A stretch of DNA of 64,000 nucleotides, taken from Shewanella psychrophila. GTDB taxonomy: Bacteria > Pseudomonadota > Gammaproteobacteria > Enterobacterales > Shewanellaceae. The translations under genes and the position numbers were made by a program. Below, piece by piece: positions 34,465 to 42,706 of the stretch (the stretch's first letter is position 1; each line of letters begins with the position of its first letter). The DNA is taken from contig NZ_CP014782.1 in the NCBI RefSeq assembly GCF_002005305.1, positions 3,906,001 to 3,970,000 on the forward strand, written 5' to 3'. Under the pieces are notes generated by a model. It was not told the origin of the DNA. It saw nothing but the letters and a program-made list of their open reading frames with translations, and did not search any database.

Positions 34465-37301
34465 GATAATGCCTTCTTAATCTCTTTCTTACTGATAGGT
34501 AGATGATAAAAACGTGTCCCTATTGCCTGATAGACTGCTTCCACAATAGCCGGAACGATAGGGATCATCACCACCTCCGCCATGCCCTTGGTCGGATCTG
34601 ACTCCGACAACGGCGGCAATATGGTATGGGTTAAATTCCACACTCCCACATGCTTAGCTAAGGGAACCTGATAACGGTTGAGGTTCCAGGTACCATTACC
34701 CGCGCCTTCTTCACCCAATGGCAGGTACTCATGCAGCGCATGGCCCAGCCCCATTACCAAGCCACCTTCAATCTGGCCTTCGACTAACTTCTCAACGATA
34801 ACCCGGCCACATTCCAGCCAAGTATGGGTGGCTAATACTTCCACCTCACCACTGCCTTCTTGCACGGCAATTTCACATAGGGTGGCGCACGGCGCATAGT
34901 AAGTTACCATGGCATGATTCATGCTCGTGGTTGGGTAGTTAACTCGAGTTCTGTCGAGTAAGTGATAACCTGTATCCCCCATCAAGGCTTGCTTGCTTTC
35001 ATTGGCACCACTGCCGTATTGAAGCGCTAAGGCATCGATAGACAATTTGTTGCTCTTACCTTCGATGACAAACTCACTCTCGGCCCAAGACCAGCGATTA
35101 AATGCGTGAACCATCACTCCCGTCACGAGTCCCATGGTGTGGGCTTTATGAGCAAGAATATCGATAGACAATGGCGGGTAACCTGCCGCCGTTAACTTAC
35201 CGTCAACCCAATGGGCATTTTTAATGTCGGTAAAGTCAGGAGTCGCATGGTCATTATTGAAAAATTTCGTTCGCCAGATCTCAATTGCAGCTGGCCATAA
35301 GCCTTGTTCGAACACGATTTTAGCCGCAATACTTGTGGTGTGACTCTGGAAATAAGATGATTGAGATGCCGAAGAGGCCATCGCGATAGACGGCGTCCAG
35401 CGAGGATCTTTCTGCATCTCATCTTGCTTATCTTGGGAGATAAAATAGGGAGAGTCGGTCTCTTTGAGCTTCATCACATCCCAAAGCGTGATCTCTCCGA
35501 GGAAGACTTCATCGGCCATGTTACCCAAATGCTGTTGAACCAGTGTGCCTTGAGAAGTATCGGTGCCGGTTCCCATCTCCATAGAAGCCAAACGAACAAC
35601 AATCTTGCCTTCTTTAGTGATAGAAACTTGGGTCGAAGGTGCATTGGCCCCGGTGCCATAATCTTTGGTGACTATGCCAAAGCCTACGCCATATTTTTTA
35701 CCCGGATTCTTCGCTTCAAACTGCTGTTTTTTCTGTTCGCGATTAACCCAGATATCATGCTTACGAGCCAGCTCCAACATCTCCTGGTAACGCATTGCCC
35801 CATTAGGAATGGCGCCCTGAGTATTACGATAACCAGGCTGCATGATATTGGCGAGCCTGAGATCGAAGGGGTCGACATTGAGTTTCTCGGCCGACTCATT
35901 GACCATCATTTCCATGGATGACATCGACTGCAAGGTGCCATAACCTCGCATGGAACCACAGTCTGGATTTTGCGAAGGATGGGCCACGGCAGTGATATCA
36001 TTTTGCGGCAGGTAATACACGCCTTGCAGTGCACTAGCCCCCACCATAGTCACTGAACCGGTAAAGTTTAAGCGTCCACCGCCATCAATCACCATGTCTG
36101 AAATTAATGTTTTAAATTTAAGGGTTTTCTTATCGATGGCCAGCTTATGGTGCATCTTAAACGGATGACGCTTCAACCCCGCCTGAAATTGCTCGAATCT
36201 ATCGTTAGCGATATGTACAGGCTTATCACTGAGCAGGGATGCCATCAGACCATAATAAGGAAATATAGAGTGATCTTTTGCACCGAAGCCGCCGCCAATG
36301 AAGGGAGAATGTACCACTAACTTAGTGATCTGCCCCTTATATTGACTATGTTCAATCATCTCACCGGCTTGCAAATAAAAATCATGGGGAGATTGAATGG
36401 TTAGCACAGTATGTAGGGTGCCGCTGGTGCGATCGAACCAGCCATTAAATGCCTCAGGCTCCATCATCATGGGCTCGATAGACTGAGTCTGATAATCTTG
36501 CTCGAAGATAAACCAATCTTCTTCGTCCATCTTTTTCGCCATTTGATCGGCATAATAAATGGCGCGCTGACCCGTTGAACCGGATTTATTACCATCTGTC
36601 GGCCAGACCGCCTGATGATCGACATAATCAGGGAAAAATAGCCCGTCGCTCAAGGTGCTGTAGTTATCCACGCCATTGGCACCATTTTCACCTTCAGAGC
36701 GGACGATACGCCAACTGGCCAAGGGATCTTTGCTTGCTGTGGTTAATGGCGTTTTCTCACCATAAATTATGGCACTATCACTAAACTGTAATCTGGTTTT
36801 AGCGGCTTTAAAGGAAGCAAAATTATTGAAAATCAACAGGGCCACGGCGTGACCTAAATAATCAGGCGTTTGTCCTTTGGCTAGCAGCATCTTATCGCCG
36901 AAAAAGCCCGGTAATTTAATGCCCGCATCCTTCAGCGTTGCCGATGTGATAACTTGGCTTGGCTTAGCATTTACAGGGATGGCCGAAAGGTCGATGCCTT
37001 CGAAGCGGTGATCCGCCTTATTAGCACGTAGAATAAAGCCATAGTGCTGAGTATCGGGCCAGCCATCCATGTCCATGGCGCGATAATCGCGGCCATAAAT
37101 CTTCTGGCCGGTGACTTTAGCCACGCCATCTAGGCGAAACTTAGGCTTCCCCGCCCCTTTCCACTGCTCCATCAACTCATCAGAAACTATTGCCGCCTTA
37201 GCCTTGCCTGCATTAAACAACATAGGCGCACTGTACACGGCGACTCCGCCCACCACACACTGCTTAATAAACGAGCGACGTGAAAGATCGAATCTAGACA
37301 T
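34461..37301 (-). CDS. iorB: Molybdopterin-binding subunit of periplasmic aldehyde/isoquinoline oxidoreductase (IorB-like)
   Basis: A 946-residue large subunit with a Tat signal (LSRRSFIKQCVVGGVAVYSA at about 6-25). Domain 1 (about 55-180) resembles the aldehyde oxidase a/b hammerhead (FRLDGVAKVTGQKIYGRDY). The molybdenum-cofactor regions include SPFIGGGFGAKDHS, CGSMRGYGTLQSMSSM and ASMEMGTGTDTSQGTLVQQH. Near the C-terminus KGMAEVVMIPIVPA supplies the position of the catalytic Glu. First gene of a four-gene operon with iorA, a tri-haem cytochrome and xdhC. Two FNR/EtrA-type boxes lie 200-300 bases upstream, which suggests oxygen- or acceptor-dependent expression. Confidence 0.9.
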   Translation of the reverse strand: MSRFDLSRRSFIKQCVVGGVAVYSAPMLFNAGKAKAAIVSDELMEQWKGAGKPKFRLDGVAKVTGQKIYGRDYRAMDMDGWPDTQHYGFILRANKADHRFEGIDLSAIPVNAKPSQVITSATLKDAGIKLPGFFGDKMLLAKGQTPDYLGHAVALLIFNNFASFKAAKTRLQFSDSAIIYGEKTPLTTASKDPLASWRIVRSEGENGANGVDNYSTLSDGLFFPDYVDHQAVWPTDGNKSGSTGQRAIYYADQMAKKMDEEDWFIFEQDYQTQSIEPMMMEPEAFNGWFDRTSGTLHTVLTIQSPHDFYLQAGEMIEHSQYKGQITKLVVHSPFIGGGFGAKDHSIFPYYGLMASLLSDKPVHIANDRFEQFQAGLKRHPFKMHHKLAIDKKTLKFKTLISDMVIDGGGRLNFTGSVTMVGASALQGVYYLPQNDITAVAHPSQNPDCGSMRGYGTLQSMSSMEMMVNESAEKLNVDPFDLRLANIMQPGYRNTQGAIPNGAMRYQEMLELARKHDIWVNREQKKQQFEAKNPGKKYGVGFGIVTKDYGTGANAPSTQVSITKEGKIVVRLASMEMGTGTDTSQGTLVQQHLGNMADEVFLGEITLWDVMKLKETDSPYFISQDKQDEMQKDPRWTPSIAMASSASQSSYFQSHTTSIAAKIVFEQGLWPAAIEIWRTKFFNNDHATPDFTDIKNAHWVDGKLTAAGYPPLSIDILAHKAHTMGLVTGVMVHAFNRWSWAESEFVIEGKSNKLSIDALALQYGSGANESKQALMGDTGYHLLDRTRVNYPTTSMNHAMVTYYAPCATLCEIAVQEGSGEVEVLATHTWLECGRVIVEKLVEGQIEGGLVMGLGHALHEYLPLGEEGAGNGTWNLNRYQVPLAKHVGVWNLTHTILPPLSESDPTKGMAEVVMIPIVPAIVEAVYQAIGTRFYHLPISKKEIKKALS

Positions 37302-37500
37302 AGTCTTTCCTTTTGTATTTATTTTTTTCAGGCACGCCTAATCCATCGAGTTAACTAAAAGAAGTAAATTCGGAAAAGTCTTTAATCGGAAAAGTTCATC
37401 ATGAAGCTGACGGTTAATTTTCTATAGGATTGGCATAGTACATACTCGTGCTTAACACTAGGAATCTAAGTTAGAAAACGCCGAGTACCAAGTAAGTATA

Positions 37501-37514
37501 TTGATATAAATCAC
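37501..37514. promoter_or_regulatory. FNR/EtrA-like box, site 1
   Basis: TTGATATAAATCAC matches TTGAT-N4-ATCAA except for the last base. It is 200 bases upstream of the iorB-like start and the nearer of two such boxes. Confidence 0.5.
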
Positions 37515-37585
37515 ATTTACCAGTAAAAACACGGCATGAAACAGACGTGATTAACTCGATCGGAATAGATTATATCTATTGAGTA

Positions 37586-37599
37586 TTGATTTAAATCAA
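37586..37599. promoter_or_regulatory. FNR/EtrA box, site 2, perfect
   Basis: TTGATTTAAATCAA is an exact, fully palindromic FNR consensus. It is 285 bases upstream of iorB and on the far side of the pntB terminator, so iorB is the only gene it can serve as an activator site. The distance is long unless the leader is long. Confidence 0.65.
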
Positions 37600-37650
37600 C
37601 TTTTTAAGGTTCAGTTAATAAAAGAAATTGTAAATTTTATTGCAATAAAA

Positions 37651-37676
37651 AAAGCCAGTCATCTCTGACTGGCTTA
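37651..37676 (-). terminator. Rho-independent terminator of pntAB
   Basis: AAGCCAGTCA and TGACTGGCTT pair perfectly around TCTC. On the minus strand the stem is followed by TTTTTTATTG. It lies 65 bases after the pntB stop. The gap contains TTATGCTAAT repeated about three times (37713-37742), which includes the stop codon. Confidence 0.88.
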
Positions 37677-37740
37677 TATCGATTCACACTTAGGTTAGTG
37701 TTTGAACATATGCGCTTATGCTAATTTATGCTAATTTATG

Positions 37741-39141
37741 CTAGATACTGGCTAAAATCTTAGAGACAGTTTCCTTAGCATCGCCAAATAACATCTCAGT
37801 GTTATCTTTGAAAAATAGTGGGTTCTGGACCCCGGCATAACCGGTCGCCATAGAACGCTTGAAAACCACGACATTATCGGCGTTCCACACTTCGAGTACC
37901 GGCATACCCGCAATCGGACTGCCAGGCTCTTTCGCTGCAGGGTTGACCGTATCGTTCGCTCCGATAACCAGTACAACATCGGTATTGGCGAAATCATCAT
38001 TAATCTCATCCATTTCCATCACTATGTCGTAAGGCAGTTTTGCTTCAGCCAACAAGACATTCATGTGACCAGGAAGACGGCCCGCAACCGGATGAATAGC
38101 GAAACGCACCTGCACACCTCGGTCTCGCAATTTCTTGGTTATTTCAGCAACTGGGTATTGAGCCTGAGCCACCGCCATGCCATAACCCGGTGCGATGATA
38201 ACGCTGCGTGCATTTTTCAGCATCTCAGCCACATCTTCAGCCTGTGTTTCACGATGCTCACCTTGCTCACCATCGCCGATAACAACAGTGCCACCTTCGG
38301 CACCGAAACCACCTAAGATCACTGAGATAAATGAGCGGTTCATAGCTCTACACATGATATAAGACAGAATCGCACCCGAGCTACCCACTAATGCACCAGT
38401 AATGATCAGCAGATCGTTACCTAGCATGAAACCAGCTGAAGCCGCCGCCCAACCCGAGTATGAGTTAAGCATGGAAACAACCACTGGCATATCGGCGCCA
38501 CCGATAGCAGAAACCAAGTTATAACCAAATACAAACGAGATAGCCGTCATGATAACTAAGGCTGTAATAGCATCAGTCTGCATGTAGTAAATACCAAGAG
38601 TCACAGATGCAACTAGCATGGCAAGGTTAAGCCAATGAGCGCCAGGCAAGGCTTTAGGGGTACTCTTTACTAAGCCACGAAGTTTAGCAAAGGCAACGAT
38701 TGAACCGGTAAAGGTAACCCCCCCGATAAAGATCCCTAAGAAGACTTCCACGTCGTGAATGGTCTTAGCCACAGAGTCAATGTGCCCCGTAACAGCATCC
38801 ATCAAGGCGCCGTGATCTAAAGCGCTCGAGAAGCCTACTAATACAGCGGCCAGTCCCACGAAACTGTGTAAGATAGCCACAAGCTCTGGCATCTCAGTCA
38901 TCTCGACTTTTAGTGCCAGACGGATACCGATCACAGCACCTATAGCCATGGCACCGGTGACAATCCAACTATTATCACCAATTTGAGTACTGGCAAGTGT
39001 TGCAACAATCGCCACCACCATACCTATGATACCCAAAAGGTTACCGCGCTGTGCGGTTTCTTGTTTACTTAAGCCTGCGAGACTAAAGATAAACAAGACT
39101 GCTGCGATAAGATATGCAGCACTTAATAATCCTATAGACAT
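37741..39141 (-). CDS. pntB: NAD(P) transhydrogenase subunit beta
   Basis: A 466-residue inner-membrane protein. Residues 1-265 carry about eight or nine hydrophobic helices (domain II), with GVTFTGSIVAFAKLRG. The C-terminal domain III binds NADP(H): VIIAPGYGMAVAQAQYPVAE, RFAIHPVAGRLPGHMNVLLAEA, VVLVIGANDTVNPAAKEPGS and VFKRSMATGYAGVQNPLF. With PntA it uses the proton gradient to reduce NADP+ with NADH. Length equals that of typical PntB. Fourteen bases after pntA. Confidence 0.95.
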   Translation of the reverse strand: MSIGLLSAAYLIAAVLFIFSLAGLSKQETAQRGNLLGIIGMVVAIVATLASTQIGDNSWIVTGAMAIGAVIGIRLALKVEMTEMPELVAILHSFVGLAAVLVGFSSALDHGALMDAVTGHIDSVAKTIHDVEVFLGIFIGGVTFTGSIVAFAKLRGLVKSTPKALPGAHWLNLAMLVASVTLGIYYMQTDAITALVIMTAISFVFGYNLVSAIGGADMPVVVSMLNSYSGWAAASAGFMLGNDLLIITGALVGSSGAILSYIMCRAMNRSFISVILGGFGAEGGTVVIGDGEQGEHRETQAEDVAEMLKNARSVIIAPGYGMAVAQAQYPVAEITKKLRDRGVQVRFAIHPVAGRLPGHMNVLLAEAKLPYDIVMEMDEINDDFANTDVVLVIGANDTVNPAAKEPGSPIAGMPVLEVWNADNVVVFKRSMATGYAGVQNPLFFKDNTEMLFGDAKETVSKILASI

Positions 39142-39155
39142 ATTGATCTTTTCCC

Positions 39156-40703
39156 TTAGTCTTTACGGAACATTTTCAGCATACGCTGAGTGACGGTGAA
39201 ACCACCGGCAATGTTAATTGAGGCGATCAATATCGCAATCCCCGACAATACCAAAACAGCAGTATTGTCACTGTTCATCTGCACCAGAGCGCCCACAACA
39301 ATAATGCCACTAATGGCATTGGTTACACTCATTAGAGGCGTATGCAATGAATGACTCACGTTCCATACCACGTAGTAACCCACGACGCAGGAGAGCACAA
39401 ACACACTGAAATGCTGAATGAAATCAATTGGTGCCGAATTGGCAATCAAGCCAAACAGACCCGCAGCGACGAGGGCAAGCCCAGGTTTAATCCACGGATT
39501 CTTAGGCTTAGGTTCAACCACTTCGGTAGCAGCTTCTTCTACCTTAGCTTTGGGCTGAGCACTGACTTGAATCACTGGCGGTGGGAATGTGATTTCCCCT
39601 TCCTTCACAGCTGTCAAACCTCGGATAACCTCATCATCGAAATTAATCTCATAGTTACCGTCTTTCTCAGGCACCATGATTTTAAGTAAATTAACTAAGT
39701 TAGTACCGTATAGCTGACTGGCTTGAGTCGGCAGTCGACGGGAAAGCTCGGTATAACCGATAATGGTCACATCGTTAACCACTGCCACTTCACCCGGTAC
39801 AGTCAATTCGCAGTTACCGCCATTGGCCGCCGCAAGATCGACAATCACACTGCCTGGCTTCATTAAGCCAACCATATCTTCTAAAATAAGTTTCGGCGCA
39901 GGCTTACCAGGTATCAATGCTGTCGTGATGATAATGTCGACATCTCTAGCCTGTTGACGGAACAGCTCCATCTCTGCATCGATAAATGCCTTACTCATCA
40001 CCTTGGCATAACCGTCACCAGAACCAGATTCCTCTTCGAAATCCAGCTCCAAAAATTCGGCGCCCATGGAATTAATTTGCTCTTTCACCTCGGGACGAGT
40101 ATCGAAGGCTCGCACTATGGCACCTAAGCTCCCCGCCGCGCCTAAGGCTGAAAGACCGGCGACACCGGCACCGATAATCAAGACTTTTGCCGGCGGCACT
40201 TTACCCGCCGCCGTGATTTGCCCGGTGAAGAAACGTCCAAAATGGTTGGCGGCTTCGATAACGGCACGATAACCATCGACATTGGCTAAAGAACTACGAG
40301 CATCGAGAGATTGAGCACGTGAAATACGTGGCACCATATCCATAGCAAGTAGATTAATACCTTTAGCCTTGAATTTTTCCAATAGGTCCGGGTTCTGAGC
40401 TGGCCATACAAAACTTGCCACTGTCGCACCGGCTTTTAATAGATCGGCCTCGTCAACACCCGTATCACTATTGATAGTCGGCGCATTCACTTTCAGTATG
40501 AGATCGGCTTGAAATGCATCTTCAAGGCTAACAATCTCGGCGCCAGCTTCTTGATACGCTTCATCTTTGAAGTTTGCTTGTGCTCCGGCACCGCTTTGTA
40601 CAACAACACTGAAGCCTAATTTCTTAAGCTGTATCACAGTGGCTGGTGTCGCGGCTACCCGGCTCTCCTGCGCGAGGATCTCCCTTGGTATTCCGATTTT
40701 CAT
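39156..40703 (-). CDS. pntA: NAD(P) transhydrogenase subunit alpha
   Basis: A 515-residue subunit. Residues 1-380 are the cytoplasmic NAD(H)-binding domain I: IPREILAQESRVAATPATV, PAKVLIIGAGVAGLSALGAA, VRAFDTRPEVKEQINSMGAE and PGSVIVDLAAANGGNCELT. A linker rich in Pro, Ala and Lys (about 385-405) is followed by four C-terminal membrane helices (about 410-510). The start has AGGAAG eight bases upstream. First gene of pntAB, ended by the terminator at 37651. Confidence 0.95.
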   Translation of the reverse strand: MKIGIPREILAQESRVAATPATVIQLKKLGFSVVVQSGAGAQANFKDEAYQEAGAEIVSLEDAFQADLILKVNAPTINSDTGVDEADLLKAGATVASFVWPAQNPDLLEKFKAKGINLLAMDMVPRISRAQSLDARSSLANVDGYRAVIEAANHFGRFFTGQITAAGKVPPAKVLIIGAGVAGLSALGAAGSLGAIVRAFDTRPEVKEQINSMGAEFLELDFEEESGSGDGYAKVMSKAFIDAEMELFRQQARDVDIIITTALIPGKPAPKLILEDMVGLMKPGSVIVDLAAANGGNCELTVPGEVAVVNDVTIIGYTELSRRLPTQASQLYGTNLVNLLKIMVPEKDGNYEINFDDEVIRGLTAVKEGEITFPPPVIQVSAQPKAKVEEAATEVVEPKPKNPWIKPGLALVAAGLFGLIANSAPIDFIQHFSVFVLSCVVGYYVVWNVSHSLHTPLMSVTNAISGIIVVGALVQMNSDNTAVLVLSGIAILIASINIAGGFTVTQRMLKMFRKD

Positions 40704-41129
40704 AGTGTCTTCCTGGTGTCGATAGTGATGTATTCTAATGCAGATCCCTAAGATATAAACTCAGTCACGCAATAGCGATTATTTTTAGTTCGTTTAGGTA
40801 TAACAAAACAACGTATAGGGTCAAAGCACAATTAAGCATGTTGCTAAATGTTCACAAAACCAATCAACAATACCAAGATATTTGCGTTGTGGGTCAATAA
40901 AATTTGAGAATTGGGGCTGAGGTCAATTAAATTTTTGATAATCTATGATGGTGTGGGGCTGTCAATCGCATTCGGATATTAGTTATTTACAATAGTTATC
41001 AAATTCATCCGAATAAAAAGCGGAAATCTTACTGAATTCTTCACTCAATAGTTAACATGGGCTTAAACCAACTAGAGTTTTAACTCTATTGTTCTGATTT
41101 TTGAACAATGTGAGACTAAAATTGCATGA
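40704..41129. other. Intergenic region upstream of pntA
   Basis: It should contain the pntA promoter and the end of the LRAT-like gene. No operator, RNA or terminator could be assigned. AT-rich near 40970-41060. Confidence 0.4.
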
Positions 41130-41711
41130 TCACGTATTGAATACAGCTTCATCCCAATAGATACTCTGTCCGAAATGGATTGACAGGCGTTTGTTAAGAT
41201 CATTAAAGCTAGGTAATGACTCCTCCATACCACTTAAGCAGGACCAGACGAAACGATGACAATTGTTATCGAATAAATCATATTCTCGGTAGGTAAAAAT
41301 AGCTTGCTCAGCTTTGATTAACGCATCTTCATCTACCAGAGGCCGATGATCATGGCTGCAAGCGATATAGATCTTACTGCCAGTTCGACCCGCTAAGAAA
41401 CGTTTGGTGGATACCGCGCGGATGAGACCATTACCGTGAAGTTCAATCAAGGTATGATCATCGAGCCAGATCCCAGTATGCTCAATCACGCCATAGACAA
41501 AGCAGCAGATAATCGTTCCGGGCAAAGGCTTAACACGCTTATGACCTGCTTGCCAAAGACTTGGATGAAGACCCACGTGCTTATTTTTCCCCTCGGGAAC
41601 CGGTACAGTACCGCTGCGTCTCTTCTGCTCCAATTGATGACGCTTCTCTCTTTCATTGGCCAAAAATACGGCGCCCAGAGCACTCCCTACCAGGAGAAGA
41701 GGTAAAGCCAT
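41130..41711 (-). CDS. LRAT/NC-domain (NlpC-P60-like) membrane-anchored protein
   Basis: A 193-residue protein. A hydrophobic N-terminus (LPLLLVGSALGAVFLA) may anchor it. The catalytic permuted NlpC/P60 fold of lecithin:retinol acyltransferases is indicated by the His in VIEHTGIWLDDHTLIELHG and the Cys in DNNCHRFVWSCL. Relatives act as acyltransferases, phospholipases or peptidases; bacterial substrates are largely unknown. It stands alone between pntA and the exonuclease gene. A thiol nucleophile and histidine are both present, so activity is plausible. Confidence 0.75.
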   Translation of the reverse strand: MALPLLLVGSALGAVFLANEREKRHQLEQKRRSGTVPVPEGKNKHVGLHPSLWQAGHKRVKPLPGTIICCFVYGVIEHTGIWLDDHTLIELHGNGLIRAVSTKRFLAGRTGSKIYIACSHDHRPLVDEDALIKAEQAIFTYREYDLFDNNCHRFVWSCLSGMEESLPSFNDLNKRLSIHFGQSIYWDEAVFNT

Positions 41712-41815
41712 ATCACACCCTCTTAGATAACAAACTTATCTCCGAGATTAGTCAGTTAGGTCAAAGATGTGAATATGAACTTTGTAAGTATGTTTGTGTT
41801 TTAAGTTGCTCAGTA

Positions 41816-42499
41816 TTATTTAATTGCGAGTAGCTCGGCAACCGTTAACGACTCTCCCTGGCCAATAGCTGCAATCTGAGCGAGCAACAACTCACCACAT
41901 GCTAATGCATCGACCAAGGCATTATGGGCGGCGTAAACAGGTAGACCGTATCGAGTGCGACAGGCACCGAGTCTCAAGGAGCCCTCTTTTAATACATCAT
42001 GCTTTCTCAGCAAGCGTTTGCGCTCAACGGCTAATGTATCTATCGCAAGCAGTTTAACCGGCTCTCCCATTGTATTAGTCATGGCATTTTGTAGGAATGT
42101 TATATCCAGAGGTGCATGATGAGCCACCAGCACCTTACCTTGGGTCTTTTCAACAAACCAGGCAATCGCTTGATCTATCTCTATAGCATCTTCTAGATGG
42201 TTATCTAAAATACCGTGGATAGCCGCACTTTGACCGACACCACCCTCAACTTTGATTAACTTCTGCTCCGCCTTATCGAGCATCAGCAGGTTATTTTCAA
42301 TGGGAATTAAGCCGATACTGAGAATTTGATCATGATTTGGGTCCAGTCCTGTCATTTCCAAATCCAGTGCAATTAGCTGAGTTTGACTGATATCTTGAGC
42401 TATCACGGACATTAACCCGCGATGATATAGTCTCATCACTTCCGAGCGACAACGAAAGGCACGCCAACATAACTTAGATTTAAGCAGCTGAGATATCAC
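41816..42499 (-). CDS. DnaQ-like 3'-5' exonuclease (DEDDh)
   Basis: A 227-residue exonuclease-superfamily protein. The metal motifs are IALDLEMTGLDPNHDQIL (ExoI, D and E), VLVAHHAPLDITFLQNAM (ExoII, D) and YAAHNALVDALACGELLL (ExoIII, H and D). The N-terminal 38 residues are basic and do not belong to the fold. The family includes the proofreading epsilon subunit, but this copy lacks its polymerase-binding tail and lies next to a CBS/nucleotidyltransferase protein, a pairing common in gammaproteobacteria. It probably works in nucleotide-pool or RNA/DNA end turnover. The 137-bp gap before it is filled by tandem repeats. Confidence 0.87.
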   Translation of the reverse strand: MISQLLKSKLCWRAFRCRSEVMRLYHRGLMSVIAQDISQTQLIALDLEMTGLDPNHDQILSIGLIPIENNLLMLDKAEQKLIKVEGGVGQSAAIHGILDNHLEDAIEIDQAIAWFVEKTQGKVLVAHHAPLDITFLQNAMTNTMGEPVKLLAIDTLAVERKRLLRKHDVLKEGSLRLGACRTRYGLPVYAAHNALVDALACGELLLAQIAAIGQGESLTVAELLAIK

Positions 42500-42505
42500 G
42501 ATTTA

Positions 42506-42706
42506 GAAGCTCCAAGGGAATTTAAGTTTAATACCAAGTTGAACATCATGGACAACCTTATAAACCAGCTTAGAAGCTCCGGGGAAATTGAAGCTTAATA
42601 CCACATTGAACATCATGAACAACCTTATGAACCAGCTTAAAAGCTCCGGGTAAATTTAAGTTTAATACCAGATTGAGCATCATGAACCACCTTGAAGGCA
42701 TCCCTA
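42506..42706. repeat. Three tandem 67-bp repeats derived from the 3' end of the CBS/DUF294 gene
   Basis: Units begin with GAAGCTCC at 42506 and 42573 and AAAGCTCC at 42640, each followed by ...TTTAATACCA-ATTGA-CATCATG-AC-ACCTT. They are roughly 85% alike. The right-most unit encodes the last residues of the DUF294 protein (VVHDAQSGIKLKFTRSF). Because 67 is not a multiple of three, the extra units fall outside the gene after its stop. Slipped replication or recombination is the likely origin. Confidence 0.88.

Noticed and set aside
35361..35921. 186-codon plus-strand frame opposite the molybdopterin subunit gene
   Set aside because: Antisense to a clearly conserved protein; its translation has no family features and no ribosome site.
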